The notes under the pieces were generated by a model. That model worked only from the letters and a program-made list of their open reading frames with translations, ran no database searches and had not been told where the DNA came from. The position numbers and the translations under genes were made by a program. 64,000 bases of DNA from Algoriphagus formosus (lineage in GTDB: Bacteria > Bacteroidota > Bacteroidia > Cytophagales > Cyclobacteriaceae), in contig NZ_NIUC01000002.1 of assembly GCF_002807035.1 (NCBI RefSeq), positions 1,641,267-1,705,266 of the forward strand, given 5' to 3'. Below are positions 19,601-28,550 of this stretch, piece by piece (the stretch's first letter is position 1; each line of letters opens with the position of its first letter).

Positions 19601-20523
19601 GTATTCCCTTTAAATTTATAGACACCTCTCATGTTATTCATGATCCAGATATTTCCCTCATAATCCTCCTTGATGGAGTTGAAAAATGTGCTTACATCTC
19701 CGTTTAGGTAGTCATATTCAACGATAGTTTTGAGATCATTGGTGGCTGGGTTGTATTTGTATATTCCTTTTCTGCTGGTAAACCAAAGGATACCATCTTG
19801 GTCAGAATAAAATGCGGTTATTAAATTTTCAAGGGAGTTGAACTCATTTCCTTCAGGAAATTTTATTGGGACGAACAATTCTGATCCTTTTGCCAAATGT
19901 AATAGACCGTGCTCAGTAGAAGCACCCCAAATTCCACCGATTCTGTCCTCATAGACGAGTCTTGCAAATTCACTATGTACTGCTTCTCTACCGTTAATCT
20001 GGGTATAAGGAGCCATTACCCATGTGTCTTTTTCTGGGTCAAACCGTAATATGCCAAAACCTAAAGTTCCTGCCCAGACCCTTCCATCTGAATCTACCAG
20101 CACACTAGGTGTTCGGCCAAGACCAGCTGTTTGAAATATTGAGTCAAAATTGTAATTCTTGAAAATGTTCTTTGCACGATCGTAGTATGTCGCACCTAAT
20201 TCATTTCCTATCCAAAGGTTTTGAAGAGAATCCTTAGCAATATCGGTTACAGTATTCTGTTGTAAGCTAGTAGTATCTCCAATTATATTTCGGTAGGTCT
20301 TCCAGGTAAAACCATCATAACTTTGAATACCATTTGCGGTGCCCAACCAAATAAGCCCATAATCATCTTGAATAAGTGCTCTCACATTTGGAGAAGCCAG
20401 ACCATTAGATATAGAAATCGTTTCTAAGCTGATTTCTTGAGCCCGTATTTCTGCGGAGTTTACCCAAAGGAAAGTGAGAAGTAGCAGAAAAATTAGGATC
20501 GATTTAGAAAAGAAAAGTTTCAT
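16633..20523 (-). CDS. Propeller-type sensor histidine kinase with an inserted domain
   Basis: The 1296-aa product has a signal peptide, then a periplasmic array of two-component-regulator propeller repeats (recurring [36 protein letters not shown]), a Y_Y_Y domain before residue 960, one membrane helix ([19 protein letters not shown]), a coiled coil, HisKA (H-box near 1044) and HATPase_c. In Bacteroidetes such proteins sense extracellular compounds, often glycans, but here there is no AraC or receiver domain and no adjacent polysaccharide locus. The propeller is interrupted at about residues 505-660 by a beta-rich segment ([18 protein letters not shown] ... [15 protein letters not shown]). 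From 16667 to 17436 its DNA is almost identical to the neighbouring kinase at 20609-21402. Its stop overlaps the giant kinase start. Confidence 0.93.
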   Translation of the reverse strand: MKLFFSKSILIFLLLLTFLWVNSAEIRAQEISLETISISNGLASPNVRALIQDDYGLIWLGTANGIQSYDGFTWKTYRNIIGDTTSLQQNTVTDIAKDSLQNLWIGNELGATYYDRAKNIFKNYNFDSIFQTAGLGRTPSVLVDSDGRVWAGTLGFGILRFDPEKDTWVMAPYTQINGREAVHSEFARLVYEDRIGGIWGASTEHGLLHLAKGSELFVPIKFPEGNEFNSLENLITAFYSDQDGILWFTSRKGIYKYNPATNDLKTIVEYDYLNGDVSTFFNSIKEDYEGNIWIMNNMRGVYKFKGNTDQYEEVIIPGNRRVNSGGWTIRFTQLIMDRSGIFWFGSLTDGLFKYDPLSQPFKFYTHDPQNNKTISSGGAFGLYASKINPGKVFMGTRGNGINVLNESDGSIQKVAFNSANDMFGGSARAIYEQADGTLWIGTWGDGLIKMDQNYNEIKRYKRDALSQEKGLPNDQVRVIREDKTGKIWVGTNGGLTVFDPKTESFDEIVSQYAQTYSDEIISQIKTWLVEDKEIASIERVGQSEELTQGFEIAERGTYFLVTVGEGDPASMADYGWLQNSTGETVVGIESIDDTFWAGGSPKNRLQITQIELNPGTYSLRYSSDDSHHYNDFNAAEPDLLPLYGIAIFKQEADIRSESTVVNVNEQNAEIIIQDSNISDIEMGEKYIWVASINAGVTRIDPATNSTKYYTSDPSDPSTLSDKQVFDVLEKDGQLWMATYGGINILDIEADELSYFTEQDGLPTNFIETVLPGENGEMWFSTQNGLIQMMQNEALDKVTFINYNEDDGIGGESFLSLAADKTPDGNFYFGGDHGLTTFSTITSNKVPPSVIFSNLLISNQSVYDMKENSPLEVDLLATKEVKLKHDQNDLSFEFAALHYANPSKNQYAHMMEGLDQDWIYDNRNFAAYTNLEPGTYTFKVIASNAYGVWNEVPKSIIVTILPPWWKTWWAYSFYALLLVMIGFVSYSGLKRRIRMKERAQSLEREVAQAKEIEKAYTELKATQSQLIQAEKMASLGELTAGIAHEIQNPLNFVNNFSEVSEELIDEMHEELDNGNIEDAKEISKDLKENLTKIKHHGKRADSIVKGMLEHSRGSSSDKKPTNLNALADEFLRLSYHGLRAKDKSFSADFETDLDSNIPRVKAVSQDIGRVFLNLINNAFYACAERKKSVIPGDEQNADSYKPKVSVQSRLVDLGGIGGVEICVKDNGGGIPKSIIDKIFQPFFTTKPTGSGTGLGLSLSYDIIKAHGGDLRVKSIEGEGTEMIIYLPIDSDFKSGSK
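16667..17436 (-). repeat. Near-identical kinase-core DNA, copy 1
   Basis: This 770-bp tract encodes HisKA plus HATPase_c. By eye it matches 20609-21402 at all but a handful of positions, including synonymous ones, apart from a 24-bp insertion in the other copy. Similarity drops abruptly at the coiled-coil end and at the stop codon, which is the pattern of recent duplication or gene conversion. Confidence 0.85.
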
Positions 20524-20579
20524 AGTGTTTGGTAAACTTGGATGGTGATTACTGTCGTTTTTTTGATTTTTGAAGTATT

Positions 20580-20601
20580 GAATAGTGTAATAGCACTATT
20601 C
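20580..20601 (-). terminator. Hairpin overlapping the stop of the second propeller kinase
   Basis: GAATAGTG and CACTATTC form a perfect 8-bp stem around the loop TAATAG. The TAG stop of the upstream gene lies inside the stem. There is no strong T run after it on the minus strand, so it may be an attenuator or RNA-stability hairpin rather than a full terminator. Confidence 0.4.
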
Positions 20602-23600
20602 TTCAATAGGTAAATAAATGATCATTTCGGTCCCTTCACCTTCTATACTTTTCACCCGAAGGTCACCACCATGTGCCTTGATGATATCATAGCTTAAGCT
20701 TAAGCCCAATCCAGTTCCACTACCTGTAGGCTTGGTTGTAAAGAAGGGCTGGAAGATTTTATCAATGATGGATTTAGGAATTCCTCCACCATTGTCTTTG
20801 ACACAAATCTCCACTCCACCGATACCGCCTAAATCTACCAATCGGGATTGCACGGATACTTTAGGCTTGTAAGAGTCGGCATTTTGTTCATCTCCGGGAA
20901 TCACAGATTTTTTTCGCTCAGCACTGGTGCTTCGACTCCGCTCAGCACAGGCATAGAAGGCATTATTAATCAGATTGAGAAATACTCTCCCTATGTCTTG
21001 AGAAACTACCTTTACCCGAGGGATATTTGAATCCAAGTCTGTTTCAAAGTCAGCTGAAAAACTCTTATCCTTCGCTCTCAGTCCATGATAGCTTAGGCGA
21101 ATAAATTCATCCGCGAGTGCATTGAGGTTGGTAGGCTTTTTCTCTGATGAGCTACCCCGACTATGTTCGAGCATTCCCTTGACTATCGAGTCAGCCCGCT
21201 TGCCGTGATGCTTGATTTTGGTGAGATTTTCCTTTAAATCTTTACTGATTTCCTTGGCATCTTCTATGTTTCCATTATCCAACTCTTCATGCATTTCATC
21301 AATCAACTCTTCGCTGACCTCTGAGAAATTATTGACGAAGTTTAGCGGGTTTTGAATTTCATGGGCAATGCCCGCAGTGAGCTCACCGAGAGAAGCCATT
21401 TTCTCAGAGTGAACAAGTTGGGTTTGGGTTGCTTTTAATTCCTCGTAAGCCTTTTCTATTTCTCGTGCATGGGCAAGTTCTTTTTCCCTATTTTTCTCTT
21501 TTTCCCGGGCTAAAACCCGATTAGTCTGTATTTTGACCAATCCGTAAACCAACAAGGCAAATCCTAGAAAGTAGATGATAAAGGCCCACCAAGTGGCATA
21601 CCATGGAGGAAGGATAGTGAAAGAGTATGCTATCTCCTCGGATTCCGTGTTAAATGTGTTTTTTGCCCGGACTCGGAAGGTATAGTCCCCGTAGGGAAGG
21701 TTTGAAAACTCACGAGTCACTTTATCATTCCACTCTTCCCAATCTTCATCATAGCCTTCTAGATAGGATTGAAACTGAATTTTGTTTTCTCTCACAAAGA
21801 AAGGCGCGGCATAATCAAAAGAAATCTGATTGCCTTGGAAAGGGATTTCGGGTGACTTACCATCTAAAAATTCTGAAATAGGTAGAGCCTCCTCTGCCCC
21901 GTAAATGGCAGTGAAAAACAGAGGTACCGGGTAGTCAGTCTTGTATTGTTTATTGGGATCTATCCTGATCAAACCCTCATCAGTTCCTATCCATATGACC
22001 CCATTGGGTTCGGTATATCCCGAGGCCACTCCACTCGCTGTTATTAGATTCACCGGATAAGTTTCCAGAATAAATCCTCCTTCAGGCTGTTTTATGGCGT
22101 ATCTTTTTTCTCCCTTGAAGTCCAAATAAACATTCCCCGTCTCTCCAACCCCTAGGCCATAGGTGTCCAAATTGATATCTGCTACTTCATCGGAAAAGCT
22201 AAATAAAGGGTCCCGCTCAAAGCTTTGAGTAGATGTATTGAAAAAGTAAAAACCATCGATGCCTGAAGTGTATACTTTTCCTTCGATGGGTCCTTCTGCC
22301 AGGCCGGATAGCCCTCTTATTCCATCATTTTCGCTAAACTCCTGTACCCGAGAATTAGGAATATCCAATTTTCCGGAGGCTGTTTTTGGTAAACTAATCC
22401 GGTACAAAATTCCTGCTTGGGTTCCACCCCACAGCTCTCCTTCCTCGTTTTCTGCCAAGGAATAAACCGCTCGAGAAACGCCTATAATTGGACCAATGTC
22501 TTCGTATTGATATTTTCCGTTGCTCCCCAATTCCCTTCGAAAAACCTGAATGCCAAAATTTCCACTGATGAAAACATAGCCCGGATGCATCTTAGATACC
22601 AATAATTTCAAGGTTTGAAAGCTTTCAGTTTGGGGAATGATTTTGGCTTGATCACCTCTTATTTCATATACACCCACACCTGTACTCAAAATCCCATTCG
22701 TATCAGCATACAGATCAAAAACCTGAGTATTGGGTGTCCCATCTACTTCTTTGACAATACCGTCGGACTTGTCAATGTATAATACACTGGTAGAAGTGCC
22801 GATGTAAAGGGTATTGTCGAAAGCAGAGAGTGAAAGGGCATTGCCTATTTCATAGGTATCGGAATCAAATCGGGTAAGGGGAGAGAATATTTCGATTTTG
22901 GAAAGCCCGCTATTGGTCCCTACCCATAGATTGTTGGTATTATCTAGATGGAAGGCATAGACGCTTTGATCTGGAATAGAATTTTTAGTATTAAAGTGGG
23001 CTTTGATAGCGCCTTTTCGATCGATTATGAAAAATCCATAACCCAAGGCACTGATTGCATAGGTGCTGTCAGGAAGTGGTAGTGCTTTATACAAAGTCCC
23101 ATCTTTTAGGTAGGGATCAATTTCAGTAGAGAAGGGGCTGAATGTATCCCCATCGTATCGAAAAAGACCACCTGAAAATGCGCCTACAATAAATTCCCCT
23201 TCTTCATAAGGTAAAAGAACTTGAACTCGGTCTTTTCCAAGAAACTCACTACCCCGGATCAATTCCAAAACGCCAGCCTTTTCTTTGAAAAGACCTAGGT
23301 TCATTTGATGTGCATAGTACTCCCCATTGAGGCTAAAACCATACATGAACTCGGTATCTGGCTTCCATATTTTGAGGTTTCCTGATTGATCCGCTGTTGC
23401 CGGTGTATAGATGAATATGGCTTCTCTCGCTTGGAAGTAGATTTTTCCTTTACTTTCTCTGATAGACCAGATATCATTGAAGATGAAATCTGAGGGAAAG
23501 CCATCCAACAGGGATTTTTCAATCGTTTTGCCTGTGGAATCTGACGTAACAATCCCAAAATCTCCTAAGGAACCGTAGTAAAAAGTGTTATCAGAGGCGA

Positions 23601-23919
23601 GTAAAGTGGATCGTACATTGGTGTTGAATTCTGTGCTTGGAGAAGCTAGAAGATTCCAATTTTTCCCATCAAATTTTTGCAATCCTGAGCTAGTGCCCAC
23701 AAAAAGAAAGTCATCCTTGTTTTGATTTACATTCCAAACCTGCTGACCAGCCAAAGAGTTGCCCCCAATCACATAGTTGGTGTAGCTAGGAACTCCTTGA
23801 GAAGCATTGATCTGAGCTTGTAATTGAAAGCTGGCCAGGCTGAAAAGTAGTACAACAATAGAAAAGCTAATAGACCTAAAGAAAAAAAAGGATTTGTCTG
23901 GATGTTTCATGATGCTCAA
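20596..23919 (-). CDS. Propeller-type sensor histidine kinase
   Basis: The 1107-aa protein has a signal peptide (hydrophobic segment about residues 15-35, ending LQAQ), a periplasmic propeller with recurring [31 protein letters not shown] and [15 protein letters not shown] blades, a Y_Y_Y domain ([27 protein letters not shown]), one membrane helix ([19 protein letters not shown]), a coiled coil, HisKA (H-box near 853) and HATPase_c. It should transduce an extracellular signal into autophosphorylation. No receiver or DNA-binding domain is attached. A 24-bp insertion in the ATPase domain adds eight residues (SRSTSAER) beside the N box and so far has not broken the frame. An alternative start three codons in ([11 protein letters not shown]) is equally plausible. 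It is followed by the second propeller kinase after 72 bp. Confidence 0.93.
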   Translation of the reverse strand: MSIMKHPDKSFFFFRSISFSIVVLLFSLASFQLQAQINASQGVPSYTNYVIGGNSLAGQQVWNVNQNKDDFLFVGTSSGLQKFDGKNWNLLASPSTEFNTNVRSTLLASDNTFYYGSLGDFGIVTSDSTGKTIEKSLLDGFPSDFIFNDIWSIRESKGKIYFQAREAIFIYTPATADQSGNLKIWKPDTEFMYGFSLNGEYYAHQMNLGLFKEKAGVLELIRGSEFLGKDRVQVLLPYEEGEFIVGAFSGGLFRYDGDTFSPFSTEIDPYLKDGTLYKALPLPDSTYAISALGYGFFIIDRKGAIKAHFNTKNSIPDQSVYAFHLDNTNNLWVGTNSGLSKIEIFSPLTRFDSDTYEIGNALSLSAFDNTLYIGTSTSVLYIDKSDGIVKEVDGTPNTQVFDLYADTNGILSTGVGVYEIRGDQAKIIPQTESFQTLKLLVSKMHPGYVFISGNFGIQVFRRELGSNGKYQYEDIGPIIGVSRAVYSLAENEEGELWGGTQAGILYRISLPKTASGKLDIPNSRVQEFSENDGIRGLSGLAEGPIEGKVYTSGIDGFYFFNTSTQSFERDPLFSFSDEVADINLDTYGLGVGETGNVYLDFKGEKRYAIKQPEGGFILETYPVNLITASGVASGYTEPNGVIWIGTDEGLIRIDPNKQYKTDYPVPLFFTAIYGAEEALPISEFLDGKSPEIPFQGNQISFDYAAPFFVRENKIQFQSYLEGYDEDWEEWNDKVTREFSNLPYGDYTFRVRAKNTFNTESEEIAYSFTILPPWYATWWAFIIYFLGFALLVYGLVKIQTNRVLAREKEKNREKELAHAREIEKAYEELKATQTQLVHSEKMASLGELTAGIAHEIQNPLNFVNNFSEVSEELIDEMHEELDNGNIEDAKEISKDLKENLTKIKHHGKRADSIVKGMLEHSRGSSSEKKPTNLNALADEFIRLSYHGLRAKDKSFSADFETDLDSNIPRVKVVSQDIGRVFLNLINNAFYACAERSRSTSAERKKSVIPGDEQNADSYKPKVSVQSRLVDLGGIGGVEICVKDNGGGIPKSIIDKIFQPFFTTKPTGSGTGLGLSLSYDIIKAHGGDLRVKSIEGEGTEMIIYLPIEE
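20609..21402 (-). repeat. Near-identical kinase-core DNA, copy 2 (with 24-bp insertion)
   Basis: This 794-bp tract is the partner of 16667-17436. The length difference is exactly the 24-bp insertion at 20915-20948. Outside the tract the two genes share architecture but not close sequence. Confidence 0.85.
20915..20948. repeat. 24-bp insertion flanked by CGCTCAGCAC direct repeats
   Basis: Copy 1 has a single CGCTCAGCAC here, while this copy has it at 20915-20924 and again at 20939-20948 with TGGTGCTTCGACTC between. The unit GTGCTTCGACTCCGCTCAGC, with GTGCT/AGCAC at its ends as an inverted repeat, resembles short dispersed repeats I recall from many Bacteroidota genomes. It appears to be a precise in-frame insertion into the ATPase domain. 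Confidence 0.75.
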
Positions 23920-23983
23920 GATTTTAGTAAGATGGAAAAGGCTCAGATAGACTCGCGCAGAACCTGTTTCCTGGAACTGATAC

Positions 23984-25636
23984 TTATGTCATGTGAAGCT
24001 GATTTGCTGATAGATTGATAGGTAGCGATATAATGAATTTGGTACCTTTTCCTTCAAGGGTCTCGATATCAAGTTGTCCCCGGTGGGCCTTTATAATGTC
24101 ATGTGAAATACTTAGGCCCAAACCAGTTCCTTCTGTACCTTTTTTCGTGGTAAAAAAGGGCTGGAGTATCTTGTCTAAGATTTCTTCCGGTATTCCAGGA
24201 CCGTTGTCTTCTATTTCTAGGTAAACGGCTTTATCCTCGGAACGCGTCCTGATGGTTAAGCTAGGCTTATAGTCAGAAATCTGCTTCTGTGCCTTAACTC
24301 TTAAGGCATCAAAGGCATTGGTGCAGAGATTAATTATGACCCGGGAGAAGTCTTCTTTGATAAGCGATACCATAGGTAGATTTGGTGCCAAATCAAGGTT
24401 CAAGTCAAGATTAATGGGGTCTTTTCCAGCTCGCATCCCGTGGTAGGCTAGGTTTGAAAATTCAGCTAGCAATTCATTCAAATCAACTTCTTTGGTTTCG
24501 CCAGATCCACCTCTCGAGTGCTGAAGCATCGAAGTCACAATATCATTGGCTCTAGTGCCATGCTCATGGATTTTTTTCAGGTTGATTTCGATGGTATGAA
24601 GGAGATCAGTCATTTCCTCAAACCGCTCTTTCAATTGAGGACTGCTGCTGTAAACTTTCGCTTCACTGACCTCTTCCAAAACCTCAGTGACCATTTCGAT
24701 GCTGAGATCAGAAAAATTATTGACAAAATTCAGGGGGTTTTTGATCTCATGAGCTATGCCAGCAGTGAGCTGACCAAGAGAAGCAAGTTTTTCTTGTTGG
24801 ACCAATTGATCTTGGGTAGTGCGAAGGTCCTTCAGTGCGATTTCTACATTTTTCTTGGCAATCTCCAGCTTTGTGAAATCCTCGTAGCGATCATATGCTA
24901 CCGAAAAATTGCCTGCCAGCGTTTGGCATAGTTCTTCATTTTCAGTGGTAAGAGGCTCCGAATTTCCGATGTAAAGCATCCCCTGCTTGAATGGGAAAAA
25001 CTGTAAAATAAGTTGCTCGGGAATGGATCCGCCTACATATTCTTCTTGGGAAGAAATAAACCCTTTCTTGCTTAAGCTCTCGACCCAATTTCGGAAATCA
25101 TTTTCGCTCCACTTTTCCAGATGCCGATTTTGCTTTTTCCAATAGAAATGAACAGTCTGCGTGAGTTTTGTCGCTTCAAAAGGAATATGTAATGCAGCAA
25201 TGGATTGTTGATTTTGGGTGTTTAGAAAGACATGCATTAAGTCATTTTCTTCTTCCACTATGAAGATTCCGCACCGAATATAGGGGACTTGAAGTTTGGA
25301 CAATTCTTGCCAGATAAGGGGTGAGATTTCTTCCAAATCTTCTGCCTTGCGCATTGATGCAATCTCAGCCCTGATTCGCTCTAGAGATGCCTGCCTGGAA
25401 GAGATCAAGGCAAGCTCTTCTACAGCTTGCCTTTTTTTATCCAGTTCTTCGATAGTTTCCTCTAAAAGTATAGAGGTAGTCCTTCGCATCTTTTCTGAGC
25501 GATCAAGCTTAAACTCTACAATGCTCAAATCCCTTTCGATGCCCTTGGCCGAACGGCTCAATTGCTCCTTTTCTTCTTCGGTGAGCTTTTCTGACTTGGA
25601 GATCAAGTCCAGAATTGTCTGAATATTTTTATTCAT
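23984..25636 (-). CDS. Cytoplasmic histidine kinase with one GAF-like module
   Basis: The 550-aa protein has an N-terminal coiled coil (about residues 1-75) and one sensor-like module opening with [19 protein letters not shown] and containing [13 protein letters not shown] and [14 protein letters not shown]. HisKA (H-box [12 protein letters not shown] near 295) and HATPase_c ([26 protein letters not shown]) follow. No signal peptide or membrane helix is present. It reads as a one-module version of the 1942-aa kinase: the module resembles that protein's eighth, and both use the variant motif [16 protein letters not shown] instead of the [11 protein letters not shown] of the other kinases. It lies directly downstream of the FIST gene, although a hairpin terminator candidate stands between them, and 64 bp before the propeller kinase. 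A FIST-to-kinase signalling pair is plausible. Confidence 0.92.
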   Translation of the reverse strand: MNKNIQTILDLISKSEKLTEEEKEQLSRSAKGIERDLSIVEFKLDRSEKMRRTTSILLEETIEELDKKRQAVEELALISSRQASLERIRAEIASMRKAEDLEEISPLIWQELSKLQVPYIRCGIFIVEEENDLMHVFLNTQNQQSIAALHIPFEATKLTQTVHFYWKKQNRHLEKWSENDFRNWVESLSKKGFISSQEEYVGGSIPEQLILQFFPFKQGMLYIGNSEPLTTENEELCQTLAGNFSVAYDRYEDFTKLEIAKKNVEIALKDLRTTQDQLVQQEKLASLGQLTAGIAHEIKNPLNFVNNFSDLSIEMVTEVLEEVSEAKVYSSSPQLKERFEEMTDLLHTIEINLKKIHEHGTRANDIVTSMLQHSRGGSGETKEVDLNELLAEFSNLAYHGMRAGKDPINLDLNLDLAPNLPMVSLIKEDFSRVIINLCTNAFDALRVKAQKQISDYKPSLTIRTRSEDKAVYLEIEDNGPGIPEEILDKILQPFFTTKKGTEGTGLGLSISHDIIKAHRGQLDIETLEGKGTKFIISLPINLSANQLHMT

Positions 25637-25652
25637 AAAATGATACTAGAGA

Positions 25653-25689
25653 AAAAAGAGGCAGTCCTGGAAGGGAGTAACCTCTTTTT
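25653..25689 (-). terminator. Rho-independent terminator candidate after the FIST gene
   Basis: AAAAAGAGG at 25653-25661 pairs perfectly with CCTCTTTTT at 25681-25689 around a 19-nt loop. On the minus strand the 3' arm ends in a run of T residues, 15 bp after the FIST stop. It may end the decarboxylase-oxidase-FIST transcript or attenuate entry into the downstream kinase. Confidence 0.5.
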
Positions 25690-25703
25690 CCCTCTGGGTA
25701 AAG

Positions 25704-26843
25704 TTATTTTTCTGATAATGCGACAAGCGAACAGGTATTGTTATGAAATTCGTGTTTGCCCTTGGTTGACTTACCCATCTCCCCGTAGCTGAAAAATCCC
25801 GCTAATGGAGCGTCCCAGACATTTTTTACTTGGTCAATTTCGTCGCTGACCATTGGGCCAAGAGAAAGGTGTCTAGCCTTGCACGAAAACATAATCAAGG
25901 CATCAGCCTTCGGAAGTTCATTTTTTTTCACAGTCTCGCATTCTTCCACTACTTTCTCGATGACATTAAAATCAGGAGCGAGAGAAAAGCGGATTTTGGA
26001 GCCTTGTGGGACACTTCCTGCGCATACTAATGAGCGATCATTTTTATTCGCAAATAGCGGGGCTCTAATTACAGGCTCTGTTCCTTCTCGTTGGATTTGC
26101 ATCGGGAATTCTGAACCTACATTGACGATGACCTCTTTCCATTCATCGATGTTTTTATTGACTCCCATGTACTTGATGACTACATCGAGTGCAGGTTCAT
26201 CATCGATGGTGTAAACCGTATTTCCTTCACTTTTGGTAATCGTTCGTACGGTCCCTACAGGTTGCCATCCGCTGGTCGCCAAACCTGCAATGGATATTTT
26301 ATCCTCATCGAGAATCAGCGCTACGATTCCGGTGATGTTGTAATGGCCATTAGTAAATGCATAGGTCCCAGTCATGGTGAAATCATCTCCGGCCATTCCA
26401 CCAAAGATGGTGACCTCTGGACCGACAGCTTCTTCAATACCTTTGATGATCATTTCCCCATCTGTGCTGATCCCTCCTGAAGCAATGATGAAAGCCGGAT
26501 TTTTAAAGGTGTTCAAACCCAATTCTCCGGTTTTTCTGGCTACATCTAGAATATTTTCATCTCCTGTCTCGAAGTGGACACATTGAAAATATTCTTTCTT
26601 GATATCCAAAAGCATGATCACGATGGACTCCTCACCAATTTCTCCGTCTATAAATTCTCCTGCGGTGGTCGCGCCGAAAATGCTGATGTCGTTTTGCTCC
26701 AGTAATTTGCAAATGGCTTCCCTGTCCTGTTTAATTGACAGGAATACGATAGCTAGGGTGGGCTTAAACCCATCTGAAAGCGAGGATTCAAGTACCTTGC
26801 TGATTTCGGCCGTTGAATTTCCTTTGATTGTTTTTGCTTGCAT
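25704..26843 (-). CDS. FIST-domain signal protein
   Basis: The 379-aa product consists of FIST_N (LAIVFLSIKQDREAICKLL ... IFGATTAGEFIDGEIGEESIV ... GGMAGDDF) and FIST_C (GWQPVGTVRTITKSEGNTVY; ending SLGPMVSDEIDQVKN, PLAGFFSYGEMGK). FIST proteins are sensory modules proposed to bind small ligands. One branch, NosP, binds haem and nitric oxide and controls a co-encoded histidine kinase (established for that branch). I chose the ATG at 26843 (MQAKTIKGNST), 13 bp after the oxidase stop. An earlier ATG at 26894 would overlap the oxidase by 38 bp and adds residues not needed by the fold. It is the last gene of the decarboxylase-oxidase operon and immediately precedes the 550-aa kinase. No output domain is attached. 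Confidence 0.9.
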   Translation of the reverse strand: MQAKTIKGNSTAEISKVLESSLSDGFKPTLAIVFLSIKQDREAICKLLEQNDISIFGATTAGEFIDGEIGEESIVIMLLDIKKEYFQCVHFETGDENILDVARKTGELGLNTFKNPAFIIASGGISTDGEMIIKGIEEAVGPEVTIFGGMAGDDFTMTGTYAFTNGHYNITGIVALILDEDKISIAGLATSGWQPVGTVRTITKSEGNTVYTIDDEPALDVVIKYMGVNKNIDEWKEVIVNVGSEFPMQIQREGTEPVIRAPLFANKNDRSLVCAGSVPQGSKIRFSLAPDFNVIEKVVEECETVKKNELPKADALIMFSCKARHLSLGPMVSDEIDQVKNVWDAPLAGFFSYGEMGKSTKGKHEFHNNTCSLVALSEK

Positions 26844-26856
26844 GGTAAAGAAGAGT

Positions 26857-28524
26857 TTATGATTTGACTGAAGTGGCGAAAGAATCCTTTGCAAAAGGTT
26901 TCAGTCCGAAAGCTTCCTGTTGAAGGACGTAATCACTCATAATTAGTGCACCTTCTACCCAGCCTTGCTCAGGTGACCAGGATTCATTACATACAAATAA
27001 GTTTTCAGCAGGAGAGGTAATATTAGGGTAGACGTCTTTGAGATCATCGACATTGAGCTTGTACTGATGATAGCCAAAGCCATAAGGTGCCTGACCCCAA
27101 ACCCGATAGGTGGTCAATACCGGCATAGGTACAGAGGCGTCCTCATCCAGACCGAATAGTAATTTGATTTGCCGCATGATTTCATTGACCAAGGTAGTGG
27201 AGCAGGCAGTCGTTCCGGGAGGGTTCTGATGGAATTCCTTAGACTGATAGCTTTCACCTACATTTTGCATTTCCTTCCAAAAGTTTCCTCGGATGTAATC
27301 TGTGTATTGAGTCAAAGCAGCAGGACCATTGTAATTCTTATCCGCAATCGGGTCTGCAGGAAACTGAGAAAAGCTATAAATAGAGCCTAGCGGAAGGTCT
27401 GTAAAATTTGGCCCATTCGTAAGGTTGATTTTCTGGGCCTGATGCCACCATCGCTCCTTGAAATACAGCCCTACCTTGGTCAGTTCCATGTTCTGAACGC
27501 TATTGACTGCATTCATAAAACTTTCATTGGAAGATAGAACTGGTGAGGACTTTGCCAATTCCTTCATTGGTTTTTTTGGAATGGCAAGGATAACCTTTGG
27601 TGCGGTGTAAGTTTGATCAGCCTCAATGGTATAGCCTGTTTCAGTTTTGGTGATTGATTTGACAGTTTCGTTCAAATGAATGCTTCCACCTGCCTTCTTG
27701 ATAGAGGCAGCTAAGGCATTGGGAAGGGATTGAAATCCTTTTTCTAGCGTTTGAAAATGGGCATTTTTAGGATTGGGAAAATCGAATAATATCTGAAGTC
27801 CTTCCCCCGCATTGATATAATCCTGAAATGGTCCCATAAATCCAACTACATGACTCAGCATTTCAATACATTCCTCAGTGAGTCCGTAGTTGCGAAGAAT
27901 ACTCCAAAAGCCCCATTTATTGATTGGAATAGCCTTTCCTTCAAAATTTTTATAGATACAGTTATTTCTGAAGTGAGCCCATTCAGCAGGTGAGGAAGGA
28001 AGCTTGATGCAGTTTTGGCTTAGAATATCATTCATCACCTCTTCCAGGATATCTGAGGGGTCTTTGCCTTGCTCGTTTGGAGCCAAATTGAATAAGGTTG
28101 CCCAAATGGCCTGATTACCTTTTTTGGCTTCAGCTTGAGAGAATGACTTCCCCCGAACATAGTACCGGTTGTTGTCATCTCCCATTACAAAGTCTACCGT
28201 ATTTAGTTGTCCATCAGGATTACCCTTGTTTTCTTCATTGATTGCATCGATGAGTCCCCATAAATGTTCCATCCCTTTTCCTCTTGGGACAAAGCGCATT
28301 CCACCTTCTTCATCGTGGACCTGATATGTTTTTCCATCGTGACCTTGGATGTCTACAAAAGTGGTTTCAAGTCGACCGCCTACCTGCCCCATTTTCTCAA
28401 GGATTATTACTTTGGATTTCGGTTTTTGCTTGAGCAATCGCCAAGCTGCGAAAAGTCCGCTCATACCAGCTCCGACAATTAGGACATCAGTGGAGTGACT
28501 TGTTTTTTTTGTTTTAGTACTCAT
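26857..28524 (-). CDS. FAD-dependent amine/amino-acid oxidase
   Basis: The 555-aa protein has the dinucleotide-binding start VLIVGAGMSGLFAAWRL followed by the FAD-contacting VIILEKMGQVGGRLET and GGMRF, typical of the flavin monoamine oxidase / L-amino-acid oxidase superfamily. The C-terminal FAD segment is NLFVCNESWSPEQGWVEGAL. Such enzymes oxidise an amine or amino acid to an imine, which hydrolyses to an aldehyde or 2-oxo acid, with hydrogen peroxide. No signal peptide is seen. It begins 26 bp after the stop of a thiamine-dependent 2-oxo-acid decarboxylase, so oxidation of an amino acid followed by decarboxylation of the resulting 2-oxo acid is the simplest joint pathway (inference). The substrate is not readable from the sequence; a tryptophan-, phenylalanine- or lysine-type oxidase are all possible. 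Confidence 0.85.
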   Translation of the reverse strand: MSTKTKKTSHSTDVLIVGAGMSGLFAAWRLLKQKPKSKVIILEKMGQVGGRLETTFVDIQGHDGKTYQVHDEEGGMRFVPRGKGMEHLWGLIDAINEENKGNPDGQLNTVDFVMGDDNNRYYVRGKSFSQAEAKKGNQAIWATLFNLAPNEQGKDPSDILEEVMNDILSQNCIKLPSSPAEWAHFRNNCIYKNFEGKAIPINKWGFWSILRNYGLTEECIEMLSHVVGFMGPFQDYINAGEGLQILFDFPNPKNAHFQTLEKGFQSLPNALAASIKKAGGSIHLNETVKSITKTETGYTIEADQTYTAPKVILAIPKKPMKELAKSSPVLSSNESFMNAVNSVQNMELTKVGLYFKERWWHQAQKINLTNGPNFTDLPLGSIYSFSQFPADPIADKNYNGPAALTQYTDYIRGNFWKEMQNVGESYQSKEFHQNPPGTTACSTTLVNEIMRQIKLLFGLDEDASVPMPVLTTYRVWGQAPYGFGYHQYKLNVDDLKDVYPNITSPAENLFVCNESWSPEQGWVEGALIMSDYVLQQEAFGLKPFAKDSFATSVKS

Positions 28525-28550
28525 GATAAAAAGAAATTAGAGTTTGAGAT

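Noticed and set aside
26844..26894. Earlier start for the FIST gene
   Set aside because: It would overlap the oxidase by 38 bp and adds 17 residues without family similarity; the ATG at 26843 fits better.
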